Below are positions 39,552 through 47,450 of a stretch of DNA of 64,000 bases, in pieces (position 1 is the first letter of the stretch; each line of letters opens with the position of its first letter). Position numbers and translations under genes: made by a program. The notes under the pieces were generated by a model that saw only the letters and a list, made by a program, of their open reading frames with translations, was not told where the DNA came from and ran no database searches. The DNA is from Prochlorococcus sp. scB243_495K23 (GTDB taxonomy: Bacteria; Cyanobacteriota; Cyanobacteriia; PCC-6307; Cyanobiaceae): the NCBI GenBank assembly GCA_000635495.1, contig JFLW01000086.1:62001-126000 (forward strand), written 5' to 3'.

Positions 39552-39788
39552 ATGAGTATGTTATTTTCTTACGTTAAATATTCTGAGGCCAGTTTTCCTA
39601 TGACTGGTCAATATACTGCTCTTCTTTTAATAACTTCTGTTATTTGGGTTCTACTTTGGTTTGGATATAGACAAAATAAGATAAATGATGAGATCAAGAA
39701 AAAAGAAAAAGAAGAAAGAATTAATGCGAAAGTTCAAAGAAGAAAGAAGTTAGAGAGTTTGTACCCTACTAATAAAAAAACTGTTTAA
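39552..39788 (+). CDS. Small membrane protein with charged tail
   Basis: The 78-residue product has one hydrophobic segment (about 22-40, ALLLITSVIWVLLWFGYR) and a long Lys/Glu/Arg-rich helix (KINDEIKKKEKEERINAKVQ). The ATG at 39600 is an alternative start. Function unknown. It marks the left boundary of the region dominated by tiny genes. Confidence 0.7.
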   Translation: MSMLFSYVKYSEASFPMTGQYTALLLITSVIWVLLWFGYRQNKINDEIKKKEKEERINAKVQRRKKLESLYPTNKKTV

Positions 39789-39807
39789 AATAAACTATTT
39801 TAGAAAC

Positions 39808-39906
39808 ATGAAAAAAAATAATTTCAAATCACTAATTCAGTACTTACCGGGGATTTTGATTCTTATTTATGTATTCTTTTTAGCATTTACTCAATTTATA
39901 AAATAA
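39808..39906 (+). CDS. Tiny membrane protein of 32 residues
   Basis: The 33-codon frame starts MKKNNFKSLIQYL and then has one hydrophobic segment (GILILIYVFFLAF). The size and one-span topology resemble small photosystem or cytochrome subunits, but no such subunit is recognised. It lies 19 bases after the preceding small gene, and a transporter gene follows. Confidence 0.5.
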   Translation: MKKNNFKSLIQYLPGILILIYVFFLAFTQFIK

Positions 39907-39927
39907 AATTTTTAAAAATTATTCATT

Positions 39928-40800
39928 TTGATTGGAATCCTTTCTGCTTTTGGAGCTGCTACATCTTGGACATATGCGTGCTTTATTTGGCGCTCGCAAA
40001 CTCAAACATATAAATCAATAGATATTAATTTAATAAAAAATATAATAGCTTTTTTAATTTTTATACCTGCTTTTATCAATCTAAGTTCTACAACTGAATT
40101 AAAAAACATATTCATCCTACTAATTAGTGGAATAATAGGTATTGGTTTAGGTGATACTTTCTATTTAAAGTCACTACAAACAATTGGCACAAGAAAAACT
40201 TTATCTATAGAAACTCTTTCTCCGTTAATGGCAGCTTTATCAGGGGAATTTTTTATTAATGAAAATTTAACAACTAAATCATGTGTTGGAATAATTATAG
40301 TGACGGTTTCGCTATTCATAATTCTCAGAAAAGGTAACGATTTTAAAGAGGAAAACTCCTCTTTCACAGAAAAAAATAACTTTAAGATTTTTGCTTTTCC
40401 TTTTTTATCAGTTTTATGTGCTGTTCTTGGAGGTCTTTTATCAAGGATGGTTTTCCTTCAAAGCAATTTATCTCCTTTCCTTACAACTGAAATAAGATTA
40501 TTAGGTGCAATAATTTTTTTAATTAGTCTAAAAGGATTTAAGATTAATTTTTTCTTAAAAAACATAGACAAAAAACAACAAAAAAGATTTTTTATTTCAA
40601 TACTTCTTGGAACAAATGTAGGAATATTTCTTCAACAAGTTGTGTTTAAAACCCTTCCCATAGGAGTAGGATGGGCTTTATTAAGCATATCTCCAGTAAT
40701 TTCCTTATTTTTTGCTAAGACTGAGGAAAGAGAAATTACCAAAAAAATAATATTTTTTACTTGTTTTTTATTTTTTGGCTTGACATTAATAATTCTTTAA
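39928..40800 (+). CDS. EamA/DMT-family transporter
   Basis: The 290-residue product has about ten hydrophobic segments arranged as two five-helix EamA halves. Typical DMT sequences are IGLGDTFYLKSLQTIGTRKT and FKTLPIGVGWALLSISPVIS. The start appears to be TTG at 39928 (an ATT-rich context with no ATG nearby). The substrate is unknown. It follows the tiny membrane gene by 21 bases. Confidence 0.85.
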   Translation: MIGILSAFGAATSWTYACFIWRSQTQTYKSIDINLIKNIIAFLIFIPAFINLSSTTELKNIFILLISGIIGIGLGDTFYLKSLQTIGTRKTLSIETLSPLMAALSGEFFINENLTTKSCVGIIIVTVSLFIILRKGNDFKEENSSFTEKNNFKIFAFPFLSVLCAVLGGLLSRMVFLQSNLSPFLTTEIRLLGAIIFLISLKGFKINFFLKNIDKKQQKRFFISILLGTNVGIFLQQVVFKTLPIGVGWALLSISPVISLFFAKTEEREITKKIIFFTCFLFFGLTLIIL

Positions 40801-40877
40801 TCTCTAAGTTAATGTAAAAAATACTCATGTTAATAAAAATCAAATTAAATAAAATTACCCTATAAACACTCAAAACT

Positions 40878-41000
40878 ATGAAAACATTAAAGAAAAAAAG
40901 ACTAGGAACATTGGAAGTTTATGTTATTTTTTTAAGCTGCATTTATGCAGGCTTTATAGGTTATAAATCTCTATTAAATGTTTTATTTACTTGGAATTAA
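40878..41000 (+). CDS. Small single-span membrane protein of 40 residues
   Basis: The frame begins MKTLKKKRLGTLEVY, followed by one hydrophobic segment (VIFLSCIYAGFIGY), with the basic end N-terminal. It ends in a 4-base overlap with the convergent small gene at 40997-41131. Function unknown. Confidence 0.55.
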   Translation: MKTLKKKRLGTLEVYVIFLSCIYAGFIGYKSLLNVLFTWN

Positions 41001-41131
41001 TTAATTCTTTCTAATGATTTAATTAACTTACCTCCATCTTGGTCATCATCATCATTTGAAGCGAAAAATAAAAAAAATATTCCTAGAGAAGCTATAGATA
41101 GCGAAATTGACAATACAGAAAGCTCATCCAT
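40997..41131 (-). CDS. Small membrane protein with DDDDQDGG motif
   Basis: This 44-residue product has one hydrophobic segment (LSISLSIASLGIFFLFFA) followed by the acidic run NDDDDQDGGKLIKS. The same arrangement (membrane span, acidic run, DQDGG, then a short tail) is found in the product encoded at 42269-42451, so the two are likely paralogues. Function unknown. The acidic run could bind a metal ion, but that is speculation. Confidence 0.62.
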   Translation of the reverse strand: MDELSVLSISLSIASLGIFFLFFASNDDDDQDGGKLIKSLERIN

Positions 41132-41251
41132 AGATTAGAAAATTTTTTTTATGATAAACGAAAAAGAATAAAAGACAGTAAAGAAATACACATTCTCGAA
41201 AATAAATATTTCTTTTATTTGTAAAATAAAAAAACACATCCGAACTATTTC

Positions 41252-41527
41252 GTGAAAGTTCTTATAACTTCCCCCTGTAGTGCAAGCGTAATAATTAAGT
41301 ATGGAATAAAAAGTTGGCCTATTTGGGAATGTGATCCAAGCAAATTTAATTGGAGCTACGATTATAAGGAAATTTGCTTGATTATTGAAGGTCAAGCGAA
41401 AATAAGTACCCAAAACGGTGACATTTACATAATTAAAGCTGGAGATCTTGTTGAGTTTCCTGCTGGACTTAACTGCGAATGGGAAGTAACCAAAAGTATT
41501 AAAAAACATTATCGATTGGGTAGCTAA
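41252..41527 (+). CDS. Small cupin (DUF861/cupin_3 type)
   Basis: The 91-residue protein is a single cupin barrel. WPIWECDPSKFNWSYDYKE is the conserved opening, EICLIIEGQAKISTQNGD the first cupin block, and IIKAGDLVEFPAGLNCEWEV the second. The start is a GTG at 41252. Such mini-cupins are widespread in cyanobacteria with unknown substrates. An open frame on the opposite strand (41135-41509) is its shadow. Confidence 0.85.
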   Translation: MKVLITSPCSASVIIKYGIKSWPIWECDPSKFNWSYDYKEICLIIEGQAKISTQNGDIYIIKAGDLVEFPAGLNCEWEVTKSIKKHYRLGS

Positions 41528-41618
41528 ATTTAATAAAAAAGATTTTTTCTTCTTTACTGTTAAGTCAATGTAGATAAAATATGGTTAATAAATAATTTTC
41601 AAGAAGGAAACTAATATT

Positions 41619-41789
41619 ATGCCTTTTACTGATCAAGAATATTTTGAGGTTATTGAAAAAAACGAAATAGTAAAAAAGGCTTTTGAAAATATTAAGCAAA
41701 TTTGCATTGATTTACAAAAACAAACAAATTGTCCTGAAGAGGATCTAAAAGATTTTCTTGAATTTATTTCTAAACAATGGAATAAGTAA
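41619..41789 (+). CDS. Small acidic hypothetical protein of 56 residues
   Basis: The product is a soluble helical protein starting MPFTDQEYFEVIEKNE, with Cys at residues 29 and 39. The ATG is preceded by an AAGGAA ribosome-binding sequence. No family was recognised. Confidence 0.6.
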   Translation: MPFTDQEYFEVIEKNEIVKKAFENIKQICIDLQKQTNCPEEDLKDFLEFISKQWNK

Positions 41790-41853
41790 TAATTAAAAGG
41801 CCTTTTAAATACTAAATTTAAAATTTCAATTTAGTTTTCTGAGACAATAAGTT

Positions 41854-41985
41854 CTAATCTAATTCCTTTTTTGGTTTTGTATTGATACTGGAAGTTCCAT
41901 TAGCAGCAGAAACGAAGAAAAAGAAGCCTACAATTCCTGATATACCAAATATCGCAGCCAAAGGATCAAATGTGAAAGAAAACAT
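41854..41985 (-). CDS. Small membrane protein of 43 residues
   Basis: The ATG at 41985 gives MFSFTFDPLAAIFGISGIVG followed by FFFFVSAANGTSS and a basic tail (KPKKELD). It has one glycine-containing membrane span. The frame extends 17 codons further upstream, but the shorter start gives the more natural membrane protein. Function unknown. Confidence 0.6.
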   Translation of the reverse strand: MFSFTFDPLAAIFGISGIVGFFFFVSAANGTSSINTKPKKELD

Positions 41986-42268
41986 AGAATTTATAAAATC
42001 AAGATAAATAATAGTTTTTGAATCAAAATTGTACAATTATTGTTAAGTATAAAAAATAACAATCGCGCGGTTCATTATGTCATTATTAGTTTCTCAATAG
42101 GTTCAAAAAATTATTATTCAAATTAATTTTAAGAATAAAAATATCAATACATACAAAAGATCTATTCGTGCTAAAGAGAAAAGTACTTAAAAAATATTTT
42201 TAGAAATATTGAATAAAACACTACCCAGAGGATCCACAATTGTTGTTTCTTTAGATTAATATCAATTA

Positions 42269-42451
42269 ATGACAGAATTTTACTCAGCTGCCTCCTCAGT
42301 AAGTCCTATAACAGCGATATTATGGTGCCTTTATCCAGTAGCTGTACTTGTAATTATTGAATTACTTCTGGGGGGTGGGTTTGATGATGACAATAATGAC
42401 GATCAAGATGGTGGAATGCTAATACCTGCTTACTCTAGATCAGAAGTTTGA
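42269..42451 (+). CDS. Small membrane protein with DDxDQDGG motif, 60 residues
   Basis: The product has one hydrophobic segment (ITAILWCLYPVAVLVIIELL) followed by the acidic stretch GFDDDNNDDQDGGMLIPAYS. It shares the span, acidic run and DQDGG order with the 44-residue protein encoded at 40997-41131. The sequence GGGFDDDNNDDQDGG has D/N spacing like a calcium loop, though no EF-hand is complete. Function unknown. Confidence 0.68.
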   Translation: MTEFYSAASSVSPITAILWCLYPVAVLVIIELLLGGGFDDDNNDDQDGGMLIPAYSRSEV

Positions 42452-42497
42452 ATTTTTGAATTTTTTGAATTAAAGACTCATAAGGAATTTAATTAAA

Positions 42498-42638
42498 TTG
42501 GCGAACAATATTGATACAACTCATATTTCTCTAATTACACTTACCATCCTTATGATTTCCTGTCTAACCTGGCTCGTCTTAAGAACCCTTAAGGAAGGTA
42601 GAAAAGCTCTTACAGAAATAAATAAGGATAGATCGTGA
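42498..42638 (+). CDS. Small single-span membrane protein of 46 residues
   Basis: A TTG at 42498, preceded by AAGGA, opens a frame for MANNIDTTHISLITLTILMI, a span ending near WLVL, and a basic-charged tail (RTLKEGRKALTEINKDRS). It lies 46 bases after the DQDGG gene on the same strand. Function unknown. Confidence 0.52.
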   Translation: MANNIDTTHISLITLTILMISCLTWLVLRTLKEGRKALTEINKDRS

Positions 42639-42883
42639 AATACAATAAACATTCAAAATTATAGAGTTTGATTAGTTTTATAAAACTCTTAGATTTATAA
42701 GTTTTACTAACTAAATCAATGTATTCCAAAAATTTAAAAACTTTTACTTCCAAAGGGTGGGGAAAGCATAAAAAACTTAAATAAATACTAGAATTTGTTT
42801 GATTGCTAAGTCAAAAAATTACCAATCTGTTGAAATCCCATTTTTATGAAAAGACTTCTTTGTTATTACTTTAATAAATAAAA

Positions 42884-42979
42884 ATGCATTTAAATTCTTT
42901 ACTTTATATTTGTTCTATATCTTTATTCATTTATATAATGGCGCTGTTTTGGAGAGACTTGCCAAATCAAAAAAAATAA
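42884..42979 (+). CDS. Tiny membrane protein of 31 residues
   Basis: The frame encodes MHLNSLLYICSISLFIYIMA followed by LFWRDLPNQKK, one hydrophobic span with a short polar tail. The size is typical of small photosynthetic subunits, but no subunit is recognised. Confidence 0.45.
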   Translation: MHLNSLLYICSISLFIYIMALFWRDLPNQKK

Positions 42980-43061
42980 ATAAATAATTAATATTAATTT
43001 TGTTGCTTATAAAAATAAATTGAGTTATTAATTTAATATTGGATTTAATTTTTTTATATAA

Positions 43062-43226
43062 ATGCTGAAAGAATCTTCAAATAGCAATAACAAAAACATA
43101 TTCTCAAAAACTAACGGTATTGCGAAAGAAAAGATGATTTGCAAAGACGGTTTCTGTTCATTACCAAATCAAGATGAGATTGCAAAACAAGATTCAAATG
43201 ATATGAATTTATTTGATCCTATTTAG
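43062..43226 (+). CDS. Small soluble hypothetical protein of 54 residues
   Basis: The product is polar and Asn/Lys/Ser-rich, with the central stretch MICKDGFCSLPNQ containing a C-x4-C pair, and an acidic end (DMNLFDPI). No signal peptide or span is present. Function unknown. Confidence 0.55.
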   Translation: MLKESSNSNNKNIFSKTNGIAKEKMICKDGFCSLPNQDEIAKQDSNDMNLFDPI

Positions 43227-43294
43227 TAAATAAAGAATACTTTGATAAATTAAAGATTAAATTGATAATGTTTGATCATTTGAATTTTTAATTT

Positions 43295-43630
43295 ATGTTT
43301 AATGACTTTTTAAACGCATATAAAGAGTTTTGGATTAAAGCTACAGACTTCAAAGGATTCACATCTCGATCTGACTGGTGGTTAGTTCAACTAGCAAATC
43401 TTATAATTTCTTTCCTAACTATCCCAATATTTTTAAAAACGTTTGGTTTCAATGTTTATGGCATAGTTTGTATCATTCCTCAAATAGCTATTGATGTAAG
43501 AAGAATCAAAGATTTTGGAAAAGATTGGAAATGGATCTTTATTAATTTAATACCTATCTTAGGATGGATCTTGTGGTTCATCTGGCTAGGCTTTGGTAAG
43601 ACTGGTAATGGGAAAAATAAACTTATATAG
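43295..43630 (+). CDS. DUF805 family membrane protein
   Basis: The 111-residue product opens MFNDFLNAYKEFWIKATDFK. It has the DUF805 features TSRSDWWLVQLANLIISFL, VRRIKDFGKDWKWIFINLIP and a final WFIWLGFGKTGNGKN, with three hydrophobic segments. DUF805 proteins are of unknown function and are often linked to envelope stress (family knowledge). Confidence 0.85.
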   Translation: MFNDFLNAYKEFWIKATDFKGFTSRSDWWLVQLANLIISFLTIPIFLKTFGFNVYGIVCIIPQIAIDVRRIKDFGKDWKWIFINLIPILGWILWFIWLGFGKTGNGKNKLI

Positions 43631-43641
43631 AAATTAACTCC

Positions 43642-43959
43642 TCAATTTTTTCTTTTTTTAAAATCTACAAATCTTACCTTTTTTCTTAACTCTATTTGTT
43701 TTTCAAGAATTCTAAACACATGCATCTCGCATTCGGTTAATTTAAGAAACTGATCGAGTGTATCTTTATCTTCTTCATCAAAATTCTCGAAAACTTCTGA
43801 AATAGCAGTACTATTTCTAGAAATAAAATCCTCTGCTACATCACGTGGATTCTTGCCTGATTCGAAATCCTGAAAAGCTTCATAAGAATTAAGTTCTCTC
43901 GTTAACCATTTAAACCATGGTTCATTTTTATTATTTTTTTTATTTATGATTTTCTTCAT
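43642..43959 (-). CDS. Small conserved protein, paralogue of the gene at 32.9-33.2 kb
   Basis: The 105-residue charged helical product shares an ordered pattern with the product encoded at 32908-33174: PWFKWLTREL, PRDVAEDFISRNS and FLKLTECEMHVFRILEKQIE. It carries an extra basic N-terminus (MKKIINKKNNKNE) and C-terminus (KKVRFVDFKKRKN). Function unknown. Confidence 0.72.
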   Translation of the reverse strand: MKKIINKKNNKNEPWFKWLTRELNSYEAFQDFESGKNPRDVAEDFISRNSTAISEVFENFDEEDKDTLDQFLKLTECEMHVFRILEKQIELRKKVRFVDFKKRKN

Positions 43960-44165
43960 GAAAAAATTTTTACTAGTTTAATCATTATTAGTTATTTATT
44001 CTTTGACAGCTGTACAAATACTTATTTTAAAAAACCTATTAAATATTAAACTTATTTTTTTACAAAATAACTAAAATAATTACCATAAAGCTTTTTAAAG
44101 AATAAGTATTTATTACTCATTTTTTTGTTTATGAGATAGCTAGAATTTAATTTTAGTAAAGTACA

Positions 44166-44384
44166 TTGTCAATTCCATTTTACGACTTTCCTTCATCTCC
44201 AATTTTAATAATTGGTGCTCTTGGCATTGCAGTAGCGGTAGCAGTTTTTTTTGTCTCTTACCAAAAATATTTCAATTCTCCTTTAAACAAAGAGCTTGCG
44301 GATAAGAAAAAAGCCTTAATTAAGGAACAAAAAGAATTAAATGAAAGATTAGAAAAAATAGAACAAGATTTAAAAAATTTATAA
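44166..44384 (+). CDS. Small membrane protein with coiled-coil tail
   Basis: The 72-residue product has one hydrophobic span (about 13-32, LIIGALGIAVAVAVFFVSY) and a Lys/Glu-rich helix (NKELADKKKALIKEQKELNE) with heptad character, suggesting a membrane-anchored coiled coil. The start is TTG at 44166. Function unknown. Confidence 0.68.
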   Translation: MSIPFYDFPSSPILIIGALGIAVAVAVFFVSYQKYFNSPLNKELADKKKALIKEQKELNERLEKIEQDLKNL

Positions 44385-44470
44385 AAAATTACTTTTAAAT
44401 AGAGATGAGTTAATGATCTCGAATTCAAGACTTTAATTTTTTTAACAGGAATTTTGATCTATAAGGAGAT

Positions 44471-44626
44471 ATGGATAAAGATCATCTTATTGAGTTAATT
44501 TCTAATAGTCTTCTTTACGAGAGTAAAAATTCTGACTCTAATAAGAATCTTAGTGACTTTAAAAATTACTTAGAAAGATTAAATCTAGATCAATTGAGAA
44601 CTATGTCTAAAGAATTTATTCTTTAG
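44471..44626 (+). CDS. Small soluble hypothetical protein of 51 residues
   Basis: The ATG at 44471 is preceded by AAGGAG at good spacing, which supports translation. The product is helical, acidic at the start (MDKDHLIELISNSLLYESKN) and ends LDQLRTMSKEFIL. No family recognised. Confidence 0.62.
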   Translation: MDKDHLIELISNSLLYESKNSDSNKNLSDFKNYLERLNLDQLRTMSKEFIL

Positions 44627-44707
44627 TATGGTTTTAAAATATTTTTTTGTTTATTAAATGATCAATACTTTTTAAAAATTGTTAGCATCAAAAAAAATAA
44701 GAGAAAT

Positions 44708-45814
44708 ATGCTTAAAGTAAATAGAAGTGATTTTTTAATAAAACCATTTTTAAAAAGAAATAATATTAGAGCTTCTTATCAAATTATTTCTACCATCTTC
44801 CCAATCTTTTCTATTTGGTTAATCGTCCACCAAATAATAAATCAACCTTTTTCATTATTTATTAAAGGATTTCTATTAATACCTTTTATACTTCTTCTGA
44901 CTCTTTTCTCTTCTCGAACATTTTCATTAATGCATGATTGCGGTCATAATTCTCTTTTTACAAAACGGAAATTAAACCGCTTCTTTGGATTTTTACTTGG
45001 CTTGGTTAATGGTATTCCCCAGAAGTCATGGTCGATTGATCATGCATTTCATCATAGAAATAATGGAAATTGGGAAATTTACAAAGGGCCGATAGATGTT
45101 TTAAGTCTTGAAGATTATGAATCCCTTACCAAAAGAGAGCAAAGATTTTATAAAGTAAGTCGAAACTGGATGATGCTTTTCCCTGGCGGTTTTTTTTACT
45201 TAGTTTTAAAACCAAGATTAGGACTTGTTATTGTTATTTTTAATTTAATTAAAGATATATTGGAAGAAACTTTTATCAAAATAAAAAAAAGAGAAATTTC
45301 TCAACTTTTAGCTATTAATTCAAGATTCAAACCACCTTTTTCTGATTATGGAAATAATTTCAGTGAACTTAGTGAATTAATAATCAATAACATAGTAGTA
45401 ATACTAGGGTGGATTTTTATGTGTAAATGGTTGGGGTTAGTTTTTTTCTTATCATTCTATTCCATTGTTTTAACATTATCAGCAGCAACTTTAATATGTG
45501 TTTTTTTCGTGCAACATAACTATGAGAATACATATGCTAAAAATACAAAAAATTGGGATCTCATCGATGGGGCTATTTTAGGCAGTAGCAATTTAGATAT
45601 CCCCAATTGGTTAAATTGGTTTTTAGCAGACATATCCTTCCACAGCATTCATCATATTTGTGAAAGAATACCAAATTACAACTTAAGAGCTTGTCACAAA
45701 GCAAACATTCATTTGCTCCAACAATCAAAGTTCTTAAAATTAAGCGATTTTTCAAACTGCTTCAAATATATTATTTGGGATAATAAAAATGAAAAATTAA
45801 TTCCCATAAGTTAA
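44708..45814 (+). CDS. Membrane fatty acid desaturase, HDCGH type
   Basis: The 368-residue membrane protein carries the three di-iron histidine boxes: HDCGH (76-80), HAFHH (112-116) and HSIHH (312-316). Four or more hydrophobic segments are placed as in acyl-lipid desaturases. It would introduce double bonds into membrane lipid acyl chains. The position specificity, or even a hydroxylase/ketolase role, cannot be told from sequence. A second desaturase gene lies 1.6 kb downstream on the same strand, with several tiny genes between. Confidence 0.88.
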   Translation: MLKVNRSDFLIKPFLKRNNIRASYQIISTIFPIFSIWLIVHQIINQPFSLFIKGFLLIPFILLLTLFSSRTFSLMHDCGHNSLFTKRKLNRFFGFLLGLVNGIPQKSWSIDHAFHHRNNGNWEIYKGPIDVLSLEDYESLTKREQRFYKVSRNWMMLFPGGFFYLVLKPRLGLVIVIFNLIKDILEETFIKIKKREISQLLAINSRFKPPFSDYGNNFSELSELIINNIVVILGWIFMCKWLGLVFFLSFYSIVLTLSAATLICVFFVQHNYENTYAKNTKNWDLIDGAILGSSNLDIPNWLNWFLADISFHSIHHICERIPNYNLRACHKANIHLLQQSKFLKLSDFSNCFKYIIWDNKNEKLIPIS

Positions 45815-45817
45815 TAC

Positions 45818-45970
45818 CTAATTCAACCTTCTTCTCAATTTTCTTTTTAGAGGAATACTGCTATATGCATGAGTACCAATAGATGGAGGCAAGTCATTCT
45901 TTAAAGGATGCATAAAAGCATTCGCCATACTCTCTAACATTTTCGAAAGCCAATTAATTACTGATTTCAT
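45818..45970 (-). CDS. Small basic hypothetical protein of 50 residues
   Basis: The frame begins MKSVINWLSKMLESMANAFM and ends in a strongly basic stretch (PLKRKLRRRLN). The N-terminal half could form an amphipathic helix at the membrane surface. It converges on the desaturase with 3 bases between the stop codons. Function unknown. Confidence 0.6.
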   Translation of the reverse strand: MKSVINWLSKMLESMANAFMHPLKNDLPPSIGTHAYSSIPLKRKLRRRLN

Positions 45971-46277
45971 TTGAAAATTTAAAAGTGTACTTTTTTATCT
46001 TCTAACTAAATTACTGAAAAGTAAATCAGTCTTTATGCTGATTTTTTTGGAAGATTACCTTATAAAATTAATTTACCTTATAAAATTAATATTTAATAAT
46101 CAAAATTATTCTTTTATTTTGTGTTTTATTAGAAGAATATTAATATCTTTTTAAAGGTAAAAAAGTTTCAAAATAAATTTAGTAAATAATACTTATTTTT
46201 TCTAATTCACTTAATAAATTAAATTATTTGACATAATTTCGTGCTATATCTCTATTCCAAACAAATCTAACAATACT
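45971..46277. other. Intergenic region with terminator-like hairpin and tandem repeat
   Basis: No gene is visible. A hairpin AAATCAG...CTGATTT followed by T4 lies at 46023-46048 on the + strand and could end transcripts from the desaturase side. An 18-base tandem repeat lies at 46055-46090. A TTGACA followed by TATATC/TCTATT elements lies at about 46230-46260, ahead of the small Cys-protein gene, and is a plausible promoter. Confidence 0.5.
46055..46090. repeat. Two exact tandem copies of an 18-base unit
   Basis: TTACCTTATAAAATTAAT occurs twice head to tail. The unit is AT-rich and resembles a -10 region, so it may be a recent slippage duplication in a promoter-like sequence. Confidence 0.85.
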
Positions 46278-46436
46278 ATGAATGATTCATTTGTTTCTTC
46301 AAACCAGAATGCAGAAATAGATTCTATTAATTCATATTTCGAATGTATTACTGAATGCAGTATTGTGGATGGTCATCAAGAATGTATTACTCGTTGTTTA
46401 GAGATTCATTTAAAGGGAGGTGATCAAAATGAATAA
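46278..46436 (+). CDS. Small twin CX3C protein
   Basis: The 52-residue soluble product has four Cys arranged C-x3-C-x8-C-x3-C in FECITECSIVDGHQECITRC. Twin CX3C motifs often bridge two helices by disulfides or bind metal, but no known family is recognised. It shares the Cys spacing with small proteins encoded at 60298, 60654 and 63415. The stop overlaps the start of the next gene (ATGAATAA), so they are coupled. A GGAGGT sequence near its 3' end serves as ribosome-binding site for that gene. Confidence 0.7.
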   Translation: MNDSFVSSNQNAEIDSINSYFECITECSIVDGHQECITRCLEIHLKGGDQNE

Positions 46437-46581
46437 AAAAAATTCACCTCAAAGGAAAACAACTTTAAAATGGAACTCAAATGGAGAGCTTTCCGAAATT
46501 GATATGTTAAGAATTTTAGAAAAAATATCATCGCATGATCTTAATCAATGTGAATTAACATGCGATTCTGATCAAGGTTGA
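46429..46581 (+). CDS. Small hypothetical protein of 50 residues, coupled to the CX3C gene
   Basis: The product begins MNKKNSPQRKTTLKWNSNGE and ends with a Cys-containing acidic tail (NQCELTCDSDQG). It overlaps the upstream CX3C gene by 8 bases and has GGGAGGTG positioned as its ribosome-binding site. The two therefore form a bicistronic unit. Function unknown. Confidence 0.65.
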   Translation: MNKKNSPQRKTTLKWNSNGELSEIDMLRILEKISSHDLNQCELTCDSDQG

Positions 46582-46748
46582 AATTTGTTATTTCCAGATC
46601 TTTTTAAATTAGTAATTAAGCAAAAAATTTGATACCAGTATTAAAAAATATTCCTAGTAAGCTAAATTTGTAATGATCTGAATACAGACTAGATTTAAAA
46701 ATTTATTTCTCAATTTTTTACAATAACTTATAAGTTTTATTTTAAAAA

Positions 46749-46889
46749 TTAGTTTTTAGAACTCCTACCTTTTTTTAAGAATGTTTTGCTAATTTCTTTT
46801 TTTGTTAGTTGAATCGGTTTTACTAAACCTGAATCCCCATGAGTTGGACAATAATAAGTCATAAGCATCCACTTTTTTTCTTGGTCCAT
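46749..46889 (-). CDS. Small basic hypothetical protein of 46 residues
   Basis: The product starts MDQEKKWMLMTYYCPTHGDS and ends with a basic stretch (FLKKGRSSKN). The CPTHGD element has a single Cys and His and does not form a complete zinc site. Function unknown. Confidence 0.58.
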   Translation of the reverse strand: MDQEKKWMLMTYYCPTHGDSGLVKPIQLTKKEISKTFLKKGRSSKN

Positions 46890-47076
46890 AAGTGCTCTAT
46901 ATAAATAATGTTTAAGTTAATAAGACGAATTATGAAAAAATTGATGTTTTTTAATCTTTTTTTCTGTTTTACTTAATAATTTAAAAAAATTTTGAATCTA
47001 TTCTCACTTAATAGATATAAATACGCATGACTTTTAAGAAAAATCCTGCTATTTATTAATAAATTCAAAATTATTC

Positions 47077-47208
47077 ATGTCTCTAGAATCTATATTGATG
47101 GTAGTTGCTCCAATCTGTCTTTTTACTGTAGGAGTGATTGTTTTACCTATCCTAGTAAAGCCACGTAAACAATCTGGTATACCTAAAAGGTATATACGCG
47201 GTCTTTAA
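47077..47208 (+). CDS. Small single-span membrane protein of 43 residues
   Basis: The product has one hydrophobic segment (LMVVAPICLFTVGVIVLPIL) followed by a basic cytoplasmic tail (VKPRKQSGIPKRYIRGL). The topology would place the tail on the stromal side. Size and topology are similar to small thylakoid subunits, but none is recognised. Confidence 0.6.
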   Translation: MSLESILMVVAPICLFTVGVIVLPILVKPRKQSGIPKRYIRGL

Positions 47209-47450
47209 ATTAATTAAGCTTTAAATAAGAGCAAAAACAATCAGCATAAAAATAATTAAATAGTTAAACAAAAAGATTGCGAAAAAAAAATAAAAAAGTT
47301 TGGCACAAATAATTTTATTTAAAGATCAAGTTCAAATCGTTACAACTTTATCCAAAAAACATTATAAATTCTTTTCATTATGAGATCCTGTGATGGATAA
47401 TAGAAAATATAAATTCACTTTTATTTAACAAAATTTTTAACAAAAAAAAT

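Noticed and set aside
41135..41509. Minus-strand 124-codon open frame
   Set aside because: It lies opposite the cupin gene at 41252, which has a recognisable domain. The minus-strand protein is Phe/Tyr/Lys-rich with no family features and looks like a shadow.
42719..42784. 21-codon frame (product begins MYSKNLKTF)
   Set aside because: Too short, no ribosome-binding site and no similarity to the small families in the window.
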